Assembly (NCBI RefSeq): GCF_030553075.1
Contig: NZ_CP130701.1
Coordinates: 310,001 to 374,000 of the forward strand
DNA: 64,000 bases
Reading direction: 5' to 3'
Source: Halomonas sp. I5-271120
GTDB taxonomy: Bacteria > Pseudomonadota > Gammaproteobacteria > Pseudomonadales > Halomonadaceae
In this document: positions 44,830-58,321 of the stretch, one piece after another
How the letters are laid out: each line of letters starts with the position of its first letter
How positions within the stretch are numbered: position 1 is the first letter of the stretch
Notes under the pieces: generated by a model
Told to the model about the DNA's origin: nothing
Seen by the model: the letters and a program-made list of their open reading frames with translations, nothing else
The model's database searches: none
Program-made: the position numbers and the translations under genes

Positions 44830-46071
44830 TTAGCGCACCATGCCGATCACCCGCTCCAGAGACTCGACGAAGATGTCGATCTCCTCGGGGGTGTTGTAGG
44901 CGGCAAAGGAGGCGCGACAGGTGGCATCGACACCGAAGTGTGCGAGCAGCGGCTGGGCGCAGTGATGACCGGTGCGAATCGCCACGCCAAGCTGGTCGAT
45001 CAGCAGGCCGATGTCCTGACTGTGGGCGCCCTCGACCACGAAGGACATCACGGCCGCCTTGCCGGGAGCGGTGCCCAGAATCCGCAGGCCGTCGATGCGC
45101 GAAAGCTCCCGCGTAGCATGCTCGGTGAGGCGATGCTCCCAGGCACGGATCAGCGGCAGACCGATGCCGGACACCCAATCGAGCGCCGCGCCCAGAGCGA
45201 TCACCTCGGCGATCGCCGGGGTGCCAGCCTCGAACTTGTGGGGAATATCGGCAAAGGTGCTGCCGGCCTCGAAGGACACGGTCTTGATCATCTCGCCACC
45301 ACCCTGCCAAGGCGGCATGGCGTTCAACAGGGCGGCTTTGCCGTAGAGCACACCAACGCCTGTGGGCCCGTAGACCTTATGCCCGGAAAACGCATAAAAG
45401 TCGACGTCCATGGCCGACACATCGACCTGCTCATGGGGCGCCGCCTGGGCACCGTCGACCAGGATCAGGGCGCCATGGGAGTGCGCCACGCTTGCCATCT
45501 CGGAGACCGGATTAACGGTGCCGAAGGCGTTGGATACGTGGTTCACCGCCACCAGGCGAGTCCGTTCGGTGAAGAGATCACGGTAGGCGGCCTGATCGAG
45601 CACGCCACGCTCATCGACCGGGATCACCTTGATGGTGAAGCCGATCTCCTTGGCCAGCAGCTGCCAGGGCACGATGTTCGAGTGGTGCTCTAGCTGCGAG
45701 ATCAGCACCTCATCGCCGGCCTTGAGATTGGCCCGGCCCCAGGTGTTGACCACCAGATTGATGGCCTCGGTAGTGCCACGGGTAAAGATGATCTCGCGGA
45801 TCTCGCGGGCATTGATGAAGGCCCGCACCTTGTCACGGGCACGCTCGAAGGCAGAGGTCGCCTCATCAGACAGGGTATGCAGGCCACGATGGATATTGGC
45901 GTTGTAGTGCCGATAGTAGTCGTCGAAGACCTCAATCACCTGCCGTGGCGTCTGGCAGGTGGCGGCGTTGTCGAGATACACCAGCGGCTTGTCGTGAACC
46001 TCCCGGTCAAGGATCGGGAAGTCGCTGCGTACCTTGGCCACGTCCAGCATCAGGTCACTGAAGTCAGTCAT
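44830..46071 (-). CDS. sufS: Cysteine desulphurase
   Basis: A 413-residue PLP enzyme of the type II (SufS) class that strips sulphur from cysteine for cluster assembly. The PLP lysine is Lys232 in SGHKVYGPTG, and the persulphide Cys371 is in RTGHHCAQP, the short type II loop. It follows sufD by three bases. No sufE or sufU, the usual sulphur acceptor, is in this operon. Confidence 0.95.
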   Translation of the reverse strand: MTDFSDLMLDVAKVRSDFPILDREVHDKPLVYLDNAATCQTPRQVIEVFDDYYRHYNANIHRGLHTLSDEATSAFERARDKVRAFINAREIREIIFTRGTTEAINLVVNTWGRANLKAGDEVLISQLEHHSNIVPWQLLAKEIGFTIKVIPVDERGVLDQAAYRDLFTERTRLVAVNHVSNAFGTVNPVSEMASVAHSHGALILVDGAQAAPHEQVDVSAMDVDFYAFSGHKVYGPTGVGVLYGKAALLNAMPPWQGGGEMIKTVSFEAGSTFADIPHKFEAGTPAIAEVIALGAALDWVSGIGLPLIRAWEHRLTEHATRELSRIDGLRILGTAPGKAAVMSFVVEGAHSQDIGLLIDQLGVAIRTGHHCAQPLLAHFGVDATCRASFAAYNTPEEIDIFVESLERVIGMVR

Positions 46072-46074
46072 GAC

Positions 46075-47429
46075 TTACTCCTCATCCAGGGCGGCGGCAA
46101 CCTCGACCAGCCCGGCCAGATTGAACCGCTCCGGCAGCTTGCCGGCCACCGTGCGCTCGACGCGCTCGGCCACGGCGTCCAGCGCCACCTGATCCATCAC
46201 TTCGCCGGCAAAGGCCAGGGTCAGCAAGCCGCGGGCGGTCTCTTCGCCGATGCCCCGAGCCCGCAGCGCGAAGATGGCTTCTTCGTCGAGCTGGCCAGTG
46301 GTGGCCCCGTGGGAGCATTTGACGTCGTCGGCGTAAATCTCGAGTTCCGGCTTGGTGTCGATCTCGGCACGGTCGGAGAGCAGCAGGTTGGCGTTGCTCT
46401 GGTGCGCTTCGATCTTCTGGCTGTCGCGGCGCACGACCACCTTGCCATTGAAGACGCCATGGGCCCGATCGCCGAGAATGCCCTTGTAATTCTCGTTGGA
46501 GAAGGTGTGGGGCGCGTTGTGATTGACCAGGGTGTGGTTGTCGACGTGCTGGCGACCCTGGGCGAAGAACAGACCGAAGTAGTTGGTCTCGGCACCCTGG
46601 GCGTTGAGCTCGGCGACGATGTCGTTGCGCACCAGCGAGCCGCCCAGGTTCAGGTTGAAGGACGTGAAGCGGCTGTCGCGCCCCTGATCGATATGCAGGC
46701 TCGAGACATGCAGGTCCTTGAGCGATGCTTCCTGCAGTTTGTAGTGCGTCAGAATCGCGCCACGCTCGAGCATCACCTCGGAGACCAGGTTGGAGAAGTT
46801 GGCAGCGCCCTCCTCGCCCACCTGGTGCTCGATCACGGTGGCCTGGCTACGTGCACCGGCTTCGATCAGCACCCGCGGATGACTCATCAGCGGGGTGGCA
46901 TTGGCCCGGGACAGGAACTGCACCAGGATCGGCGTCTCGACCACCGAGCCCGGCGCCAGGCGAATCACCGCACCCTCTTCGGCGAAGGCGGTATTGAGCG
47001 CCGTGAACGGCGAGAAATCGACGCCGGCCAGGCGCCCAAGGGCACCGCCCACCGCTTCGTGGTTGTCGGCCAGTGCCTGGGACAGCGGCTCGACGCTGAC
47101 GCCGGCCGGCAGAGCCGCCAGGTCAGACAGCTCGGGCGCAAAAATGCCGTCGACGAAGGTCAAGCGCAGCGCCTCGAGGGGCAACGTCAGGGCCGCGGCG
47201 GTCGCGGGGGACAGCGGTGCCACGTCCTGCGCATCCTGAGCCAGGGTAAAGTCACCGCGGGCGATGGCGCGCACATCGGTGTACTTGAAGGCCTCATCAC
47301 GGCGGGTCGGGAAGCCCAGCGCCTCGAAGCGCGCCGCGCCAGCCTGACGGCGGGCGGCAATCCAGGTCGGCTCGGCGCCACGGCGCGTGCCGCGTGCGCT
47401 CAGTGCATCGAGAAAAGTCTGTTCGTCGC

Positions 47430-47433
<4 letters not shown>
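46075..47433 (-). CDS. sufD: Fe-S scaffold subunit SufD
   Basis: A 452-residue beta-helical scaffold protein of the SufBCD complex. Diagnostic segments are SVVETPILVQFLS, the long parallel beta-helix, and the C-terminal KCSHGATTGQLDEEAIFALRARG. With SufB and SufC it assembles Fe-S clusters. The ATG at 47433 overlaps the sufC stop (ATGA), which decides the start. Confidence 0.95.
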
Positions 47434-48182
<749 letters not shown>

Positions 48183-48264
48183 GTTGACACCTTGATTCGG
48201 TTCGGGCCGCCACGCGGCCTTTAAAGATTCGATGACGGATGACGTATCACAGGGCGTGCGGCGC

Positions 48265-49707
<1,443 letters not shown>

Positions 49708-49757
49708 GGTCTGTCTCCTCCCGGGCAATTGGAATCGAGGAATCCGGGCGTTTTACG

Positions 49758-50225
49758 TTAGCGACCGGCCTCGCTGGCCAGGGTCACGGATTGAATGGGA
49801 AGCCTGACCGGCAACTTGATCGGCGTGGTTTCGGCCAGATGCGCCAGGGTCACGCTGTCGAGCAGGGCGCGCACGGCAAGTGACACCCGCTGCCAGTTGT
49901 CGGATACCCCGCAGGTGGCGGCCAGCTCGCAGTCGCCGTCGTCCTGACTGCACTCGGTCATCGCCACCGGGCCTTCGATGGCAGTGATGATATCGATGGC
50001 GCTGATCTGGGAAGCGGGCCGCGCCAGGCGATAGCCGCCCTGCGCGCCGCGCTGAGACAGCAACAGCCCTGCACGAACCAGCATCTTCAGCGTCTTGCTC
50101 ACCGTAGGGTGCGGCAGCTGGACCGCCTCAGCCAATTCAGCGGCGGCATGCGGCTGCTCCGGATGACGAGCGATCTGCGCCATGACAACGGCGGCGTAAT
50201 CGGTCAAACGGGACAGTTTCAGCAT
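49758..50225 (-). CDS. Rrf2-family SUF regulator (SufR/IscR-like)
   Basis: A 155-residue Rrf2 transcription factor. The winged helix covers residues 1-65, including the recognition helix LPHPTVSKTLKMLVRAGLL; Cys92, Cys99 and Cys105 are spaced as in IscR, where they hold an Fe-S cluster that sets DNA binding. It heads the suf operon and should sense cluster supply. AAGGAG seven bases before the ATG 50225 gives the start. An IscR-type site lies upstream. Confidence 0.93.
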   Translation of the reverse strand: MLKLSRLTDYAAVVMAQIARHPEQPHAAAELAEAVQLPHPTVSKTLKMLVRAGLLLSQRGAQGGYRLARPASQISAIDIITAIEGPVAMTECSQDDGDCELAATCGVSDNWQRVSLAVRALLDSVTLAHLAETTPIKLPVRLPIQSVTLASEAGR

Positions 50226-50283
50226 GGCGGCACTCCTTGAGCGCAAAAGCGCGGTGGCGGTCTGCCTGGCGAGGTAGCCTCGG

Positions 50284-50308
50284 ATTGAGGACCATTTTAG
50301 TCCTGTAT
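50284..50308. promoter_or_regulatory. IscR type 1-like operator
   Basis: On the minus strand this 25-base site reads ATACAGGACT-AAAAT-GGTCCTCAAT, close to the type 1 IscR pattern (ATASYYGACTR...YAGTCRRSTAT). It is 59 bp before the Rrf2 gene and fits autoregulation by the cluster-bearing regulator. Confidence 0.75.
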
Positions 50309-50385
50309 AAGCACGATGTGAAGCCTCCCTCCCGGTCCCGGCAGGCTTGTCGACGGATCGACGCACGATCGGCACCGATGGCATC

Positions 50386-50404
50386 AATAATGACAATTAT
50401 TATC
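50386..50404. promoter_or_regulatory. Fur box
   Basis: AATAATGACAATTATTATC matches 16 of 19 positions of the E. coli Fur box GATAATGATAATCATTATC by hand count. It lies upstream of the suf operon and suggests induction in iron limitation. Confidence 0.75.
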
Positions 50405-50504
50405 ATTTGAGACAGGCCCGCTCCTCCCTAAACCGGAATGGGGAATAACCCGGCCCGATTGACCGACCTGATACGCAAATCCGGTATGCACGCCCGAAAC
50501 GCAA

Positions 50505-50535
50505 ACACCCCCGCCAGGAAGCCCGGCGGGGGTGT
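50505..50535 (-). terminator. Terminator after purA
   Basis: An 11-bp stem ACACCCCCGCC/GGCGGGGGTGT with a nine-base loop lies 36 bp after the purA stop. On the minus strand it is followed by TTTGCGTTT. Confidence 0.65.
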
Positions 50536-50570
50536 CATCAGTCGGTCAGCGCCCGGCGGGGCGCGCCCGA

Positions 50571-53100
<2,530 letters not shown>

Positions 53101-53237
53101 GTTCTGTCCTGCCAAGGTTGAATGGCCTATCCGGGCGTCGGCCGGGATCACGAAGCCTTTAGAAGGCCACGACTTCCGCGCCCCTCGGGTCGCATGGCCC
53201 AAGCAAACGGAGTCGCATGACCCGTGGGAACGCCCAC

Positions 53238-53261
53238 AAAAAAACCGGGCAACGCCCGGTT
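53238..53261 (-). terminator. Rho-independent terminator after hflC
   Basis: On the minus strand an 8-bp stem AACCGGGC/GCCCGGTT with loop GTT is followed by a run of T residues. It lies 113 bp beyond the hflC stop and ends the large hfq-hflX-hflK-hflC-type transcript before hisZ. Confidence 0.88.
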
Positions 53262-53373
53262 GAGGGATTCTATCACGTTTGACTGTGTGATGAACCCTGA
53301 GCGGGGCGCTGATCGCCCCGCTCACTGCACTGTTCGTGCAGAATCACGCTGGCGCAGATTCACGCCACCAGCA

Positions 53374-54258
53374 TCATTCCCCGCCTTGAGGTGACGGGCT
53401 CTTGAGGTAGCGGAAGAAGTCGCTCGACGGGTCGAGCACCATCATGTTGCCACCACTGCTGAAGCTCTCGCGGTAGGCATCGAGGCTGCGCCAGAAGGAG
53501 TAGAACTCCTCATCCTGCTGGTAGGCATCCGAGTAGATCGCGGCGGCCTCGGCATCACCCTCGCCACGAAGGGTCTCGGAGCGCGACTGAGCCTGCGCCA
53601 GCAGCACCTGGCGGCGACGATCGGCATTGGCGCGAATACGCTCGGCCTCTTCCTGGCCCTGCGCGCGCCATTCCCGTGCCTGACGCTCACGCTCGGAGCG
53701 CATCCGCGAGTAGACCGCGGAGGACACATCCTCGGGCAGATCGATACGCTTGACGCGAATATCGCGAATCGCCACACCCAGCTCGTCACGCATCAGGTTG
53801 TCGAGTTCCTTGGTCGGCGCGGTCATCAGGTCATCACGACGCTCGGAGATGATCTGCTGCAGGTTCAGGCGACCGAACTCGTTACGCAGGCTCTCGTCGA
53901 CGCGGGGCTGAATCAGGCGTACGGCCATCATCTCGTCCCCGGCGGTAGCCTCGTAGTAGCGGGTCGGGTTGACCACCTGCCACTTGACGTAGGAGTCGAC
54001 GATGACCGCTTTCTGCTCGAGTGTCAGGTAGCGGCTGGCGTCGGTATCCAGCGTCAGCACACGGGTATCGAAGGTCCGTACCGTCTGGGTAATCGGAATC
54101 TTCACGTGAAGGCCAGGCTGAATGTTCTCCTCGATGACCTCACCGAAGCGCAGCTTCACCGCGCGCTGGGTTTCATCGACGATGTACAGGCTGTTGCTGG
54201 CCAACCAGGCGACGGCTGCGAGGCCGCCGACGATCAGCAGGGAGCGATTATTGATCAT
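53374..54258 (-). CDS. hflC: FtsH modulator HflC
   Basis: A 294-residue inner-membrane protein with one N-terminal helix (7-22) and a periplasmic SPFH/prohibitin domain (VDETQRAVKLRFGEVIEENI...), then a coiled coil rich in Glu/Arg (about 190-230). With HflK it forms large assemblies that cage and restrain the FtsH protease. Its start codon overlaps the hflK stop by one base. Confidence 0.95.
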   Translation of the reverse strand: MINNRSLLIVGGLAAVAWLASNSLYIVDETQRAVKLRFGEVIEENIQPGLHVKIPITQTVRTFDTRVLTLDTDASRYLTLEQKAVIVDSYVKWQVVNPTRYYEATAGDEMMAVRLIQPRVDESLRNEFGRLNLQQIISERRDDLMTAPTKELDNLMRDELGVAIRDIRVKRIDLPEDVSSAVYSRMRSERERQAREWRAQGQEEAERIRANADRRRQVLLAQAQSRSETLRGEGDAEAAAIYSDAYQQDEEFYSFWRSLDAYRESFSSGGNMMVLDPSSDFFRYLKSPSPQGGE

Positions 54259-55493
54259 TACCGGCCCTCCCTCTGGATACCGCTGGTGCTATTGCTGGAA
54301 CTTGAACTGCGATTGGACTGCTGGCCCTGGCCACGCAGGCGCTCCAGCAGCTGAGGGTCGACATTCTGAGCATTGGCATCCTGGTTGTTCTGGCCGTTCT
54401 GCCCCGACTTGCTGCCTGAACGCAGCTGATCCAGCGGCAGGTACATCATCGGGCTCGAATCGGCATCGACCAGCACCTTGTCGGTACGGCCCAAGACGTC
54501 GCTCATGGTGTCGAGGTAGAGACGCTCACGCATCACGCCCGGTGCACCCTTGTACTGGGTCAGCAGCGAGTTGAAGCGGTTGGCCTTACCCTGAGCCTCG
54601 GCTACTACCGATTCGCGATAGCCCTGGCCCTGTTCGAGCAGACGCTGTGCCTGACCCTGAGCCGCGGGAATGATCGCGTTGGCATACGCCATGGCTTCGT
54701 TGATGGTGCGCTGGCGATCCTCACGAGCACGAATCACGTCATCGAAGGCGTCCTGCACGGCATCCGGCGGCGCAGTCGATTCGATGTTGATGGTCTGCAA
54801 GAGCAGCCCCGTGCCATAGCTGTCCAGGTAGGACTGCAAACGGCTGCTTACCGCACTGCCGAGGATCTCACGTCCGGAGGTCAGGATATCGATCATCTCG
54901 GTACCGCCGACCACATGACGCAGGGCGGAGTCCAGAGCATTCTCGAGGCTGACTTCGGGATTGCGGACATTGAGCACGAAGTCACGCGGATTGGAGACCT
55001 GGTACTGAGCCGATATCTCGACGGAAACGATATTCTCGTCCTGCGTCAGCATCGACTGCGTCTGCGTCAGCGAACGCACACGAGTCACGTTGACCATGCG
55101 CACGTCATCCACCAGCGGCGGATTCCAGTGCAGGCCCGGCGTGACGATTTCCTGGAACTTACCGAAGCGCAGCACCACGCCACGCTCTGACTGGTCGACC
55201 AGGTAGAACCCGGAGGCTGCCCACACGGCCAACGCGATCACGATCAACAGACCCGGCAGAGCGAAGGTGTTGCGACGACCGCCTCCCGAGTTGCCACCGC
55301 CACCGCTGCGCTTGCCGCGGCCGCCCAGGAGGCTGTTGATCTTGTCCTGGAATTTCTTCAGGGCTTCATCGAGGTCGGGAGGCCCCTGATTGTTGCCTCC
55401 GCCCCCATTATTGCCGCCGCCATTACCGCCGCGTCGGCCGCCCCCACTCCAGGGGTCATGCTGCTTGCCTCCACCAGGCTCATTCCAAGCCAT
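54258..55493 (-). CDS. hflK: FtsH modulator HflK
   Basis: A 411-residue partner of HflC. It has a Gly/Asn-rich cytoplasmic N-terminus, one membrane helix (about 80-98), the SPFH domain (VDQSERGVVLRFGKFQEIVTPG) and an Ala/Gln/Arg coiled coil, ending in a Ser/Asn/Gln-rich tail. ATG 55493 before AWNEPGGG is the usual family start. Confidence 0.94.
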   Translation of the reverse strand: MAWNEPGGGKQHDPWSGGGRRGGNGGGNNGGGGNNQGPPDLDEALKKFQDKINSLLGGRGKRSGGGGNSGGGRRNTFALPGLLIVIALAVWAASGFYLVDQSERGVVLRFGKFQEIVTPGLHWNPPLVDDVRMVNVTRVRSLTQTQSMLTQDENIVSVEISAQYQVSNPRDFVLNVRNPEVSLENALDSALRHVVGGTEMIDILTSGREILGSAVSSRLQSYLDSYGTGLLLQTINIESTAPPDAVQDAFDDVIRAREDRQRTINEAMAYANAIIPAAQGQAQRLLEQGQGYRESVVAEAQGKANRFNSLLTQYKGAPGVMRERLYLDTMSDVLGRTDKVLVDADSSPMMYLPLDQLRSGSKSGQNGQNNQDANAQNVDPQLLERLRGQGQQSNRSSSSSNSTSGIQREGR

Positions 55494-55525
55494 ACGTATT
55501 CTCCACTCTGCGTTGACTGCGTCGA

Positions 55526-55551
55526 GGGTCGAGGCTCTCGCGCCTCGACCC
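55526..55551. promoter_or_regulatory. Intercistronic hairpin between hflX and hflK
   Basis: A perfect 10-bp stem GGGTCGAGGC/GCCTCGACCC with a six-base loop lies in the 158-bp gap. No T-run follows. It may adjust relative levels of HflX and HflKC. Confidence 0.5.
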
Positions 55552-55651
55552 GACATGCGATGCGATCGTCATGTCCTGTTCGGTGCCCCGGCCATCCCGC
55601 CGGCAGCGTTAAGCTGCCATCTTGCCCTCAATGACGGGTATCAGAAAACCC

Positions 55652-56968
55652 TCAAGGCTCCCAGACCGGTTTTTCCTGCTCTTCGGGAGGCAGGTAGGTC
55701 TCGGCCTTCTCGCCGAGGCGCGCCATCAGCTGCATGAACTCACGCCTGGGCAGGCGGATATCGAGCAGCGAGCGACCCTGCTCATCGAAATGCTCCTCGC
55801 GAACGGCACCCAGCTCATGCAGGCCGGCACGCAGCTTGCCCTGCTCGGGCGACAGCGCCAGAGAGGTGTCCAGCACGTCCTCGGCGAGGCACTCGGAAAG
55901 CGCCTGCTGCAAAAGATCGAGCCCCAGGCCCTGCTGGGCCGACACCCATACCGACATGGGGCGACCCTCGCCGTCACGTTCGATGCGTGGCGCACTGTCG
56001 AACAGGTCGATCTTGTTCATCACCCTCAGGCACGGCACCTCATCGGCACCGATTTCCTCTAGCACGCCTTCGACCTGGGCCACGTTGAGCTCACGATCCG
56101 GGTCGGCGGCATCGATCACATGCACCAGCAGGCTGGCCTCGGCGGCCTCCTGCAGGGTGGCACGAAAGGCTTCGACCAACTTGTGCGGCAGGTGGCGGAT
56201 GAAGCCCACGGTATCGGCCAGCACCACCGGTCCTACATCGTCGATCTCGAGCCGGCGCAGGGTCGGATCAAGCGTCGCGAAGAGCTGGTCGGCGGCGAAC
56301 ACGCTGGCCTCGGTCACGCTGTTGAACAGCGTGGACTTGCCGGCGTTGGTGTAGCCCACCAGCGAAACGCTGGGGATCTCCGCCTTGGCGCGCGCACGAC
56401 GATTCTGCTCACGCTGGGAGCGCACCTTGTCGAGCCGTTTATGAATCGACTTGATACGCCCGCGCAGCAGACGACGGTCGGTCTCGAGCTGGGTTTCACC
56501 CGGCCCGCGCAGACCGATACCGCCCTTCTGGCGCTCGAGGTGGGTCCAGCCGCGCACCAGGCGCGTGGACATGTACTCGAGCTGGGCCAGTTCGACCTGC
56601 AGCTTGCCTTCATGGGTCCGCGCACGCTGGGCGAAGATATCGAGGATCAACCCGGTACGGTCGAGCACCCGGCACTTCAACGCCTGCTCGACGTTGCGCT
56701 GCTGGGAAGGACTCAGGGCGTGGTTGAAGATCACCAATTCGGCGTGGTGAATCTCGCGCAGCTCCTTGAGCTCCTCGAGCTTGCCACTACCGATGAATGT
56801 GCGGGAATCGGGCCGGCTCCGGCTGCCCTGCATCAGGGTAGCCGGCTCGGCACCAGCGGAGCGCACAAGCTCGAGGAATTCCCCCGGGTCTTCGCGCTCC
56901 TTCTCGTCCTGGAAGTCGACATGGACGAGGATCGCCGTCTCTCCGGCGTCGGGACGTTCAAAAAACAA
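55652..56968 (-). CDS. hflX: Ribosome-associated GTPase HflX
   Basis: A 438-residue GTPase that splits stalled ribosomes after stress. The N-terminal HflX domain (1-195) contains QKGGIGLRGPGETQLETDRR; the GTPase domain has G1 GYTNAGKST, G3 DTVGF and G4 NKID. The start is TTG 56968 with GAGGT five bases upstream; the conserved FFERPDAGE begins right after it, as in Pseudomonas HflX. It is 14 bp after hfq. Confidence 0.94.
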   Translation of the reverse strand: MFFERPDAGETAILVHVDFQDEKEREDPGEFLELVRSAGAEPATLMQGSRSRPDSRTFIGSGKLEELKELREIHHAELVIFNHALSPSQQRNVEQALKCRVLDRTGLILDIFAQRARTHEGKLQVELAQLEYMSTRLVRGWTHLERQKGGIGLRGPGETQLETDRRLLRGRIKSIHKRLDKVRSQREQNRRARAKAEIPSVSLVGYTNAGKSTLFNSVTEASVFAADQLFATLDPTLRRLEIDDVGPVVLADTVGFIRHLPHKLVEAFRATLQEAAEASLLVHVIDAADPDRELNVAQVEGVLEEIGADEVPCLRVMNKIDLFDSAPRIERDGEGRPMSVWVSAQQGLGLDLLQQALSECLAEDVLDTSLALSPEQGKLRAGLHELGAVREEHFDEQGRSLLDIRLPRREFMQLMARLGEKAETYLPPEEQEKPVWEP

Positions 56969-56982
56969 TCAATACCTCGTGA

Positions 56983-57228
56983 TCAGCTTTCCTGGGCCAC
57001 CGCAGTATCCTGGGCAGGCAGGCGCACGTTGCGCGACGGCACGACCGTCGAGATTGCGTGCTTGTACACCATCTGGCTGACAGTATTGCGCAGCAGGATC
57101 ACGAACTGATCGAAGGACTCGATCTGTCCCTGCAACTTGATACCGTTGACCAAGAAGATCGATACCGGAATGCGCTCCTTGCGCAGAATATTCAGGTACG
57201 GGTCTTGGAGGGATTGCCCCTTGGACAT
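56983..57228 (-). CDS. hfq: RNA chaperone Hfq
   Basis: An 81-residue Sm-like protein that pairs small RNAs with messages. Sm1 ([20 protein letters not shown]) and Sm2 ([12 protein letters not shown]) motifs and the FVILL strand are intact; the acidic C-terminal tail is short, as in Pseudomonas. GGGAGAG before ATG 57228 fixes the start. It sits between miaA and hflX, the usual place. Confidence 0.97.
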   Translation of the reverse strand: MSKGQSLQDPYLNILRKERIPVSIFLVNGIKLQGQIESFDQFVILLRNTVSQMVYKHAISTVVPSRNVRLPAQDTAVAQES

Positions 57229-57355
57229 TTTGCTCTCCCTAATCTGTCTCTTAGCTGATGTCATTTTTATCGGCTTTGGCACGGTGCTTGCCGTTCCTCG
57301 GCACGGATAGTGTGCGGCTCGAAAAGTGCGAACCAATCCAACCATCTATCTTACG

Positions 57356-58321
57356 CTATGTCTCGCAGTGGCGCACGAGATTCAGAACCTCTTCGAGCGG
57401 GTCTGCGCCCTGGCTGTCGACCCAATGCAGGTCGGGCCAGCGGCGCAGCCAGGTCAACTGGCGCTTGGCCAGCTGACGGGTGGCAATCACCCCTCGCTCG
57501 CGAAACTCCTCCCGGCCGTAGTGACCGTCCAGATGCTCCCATGCCTGTCGATAACCGACGCTCTTCATCGAAGGCAGCCCCGGATGCAGATCGACACGCT
57601 CACGCAGGGCGGCGACTTCTTCGAGGAAATCGCCCGCCAGCATGGCATCGAAGCGCTGGGCGATACGCCAGTGAAGCACGGCACGCTCGCTGGGTGACAC
57701 GGCGATTGACAACGTACGGTAGGGAAAGGTTTCACGGCGCTGCTCTCGCCATAGCTCTGTCATCGCTCGGCCGCTGATGCGCTGCACTTCCAGCGCCCGC
57801 ATCAGCCGCTGGGGATCGTTGACATGGATGCGCTGCGCCGATGCCGGATCGACCTCGGCTAGCGCCTCATGCACAGCGGAAAGCCCGCCCTCGGCAGCCA
57901 GTGCCTCGATGCCGGCGCGCACCTCGGGATCGCTGCTCGGCAGGTTGGCCACCCCCTCGGTGAGGTGCTTGTAATACATCATGGTGCCGCCGACCAGCAG
58001 CGGAATGCCGCCGGTCTCGCTGATGGCTGCCATCTCGCGCAAGGCATCCTGACGAAAATCCTCCGCCGAATAGGGATCGGCCGGGTCGCGGATATCGATC
58101 AGCCGGTGCGGCGCCCGGGCGAGCTCCTCGGCGCTTGGTTTGGCGGTGCCAATATCCATACCGCGGTAGACCATCGCCGAGTCGACGCTGATCAGCTCGC
58201 AGCCCAGGCGCTCGTGCAGTGCCATGGCTAGATCGGTCTTGCCGGCGGCGGTAGGGCCCATCAGCAGGATCGCCAGCGGGCGGTTGTCCGCCTCGCCGGT
58301 CGTTGTCATGGCGTTCATCAT
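57356..58321 (-). CDS. miaA: tRNA dimethylallyltransferase
   Basis: A 321-residue enzyme that adds an isopentenyl group to A37 of tRNAs reading U-starting codons. The P-loop GPTAAGKT is at residues 22-29; [17 protein letters not shown] and the C-terminal [13 protein letters not shown] segment are family markers. Its first ATG overlaps the mutL stop (ATGATG...), so it is translationally linked; the second ATG three bases later is equally possible. Confidence 0.95.
   Translation of the reverse strand: MMNAMTTTGEADNRPLAILLMGPTAAGKTDLAMALHERLGCELISVDSAMVYRGMDIGTAKPSAEELARAPHRLIDIRDPADPYSAEDFRQDALREMAAISETGGIPLLVGGTMMYYKHLTEGVANLPSSDPEVRAGIEALAAEGGLSAVHEALAEVDPASAQRIHVNDPQRLMRALEVQRISGRAMTELWREQRRETFPYRTLSIAVSPSERAVLHWRIAQRFDAMLAGDFLEEVAALRERVDLHPGLPSMKSVGYRQAWEHLDGHYGREEFRERGVIATRQLAKRQLTWLRRWPDLHWVDSQGADPLEEVLNLVRHCET

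Larger units (their letters stand above)
50226..50570. other. suf control region and purA 3' flank
   Basis: The 345 bases hold an IscR-type box (50284-50308), a Fur-type box (50386-50404) and the purA-side terminator (50505-50535). No gene is seen. Confidence 0.7.
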
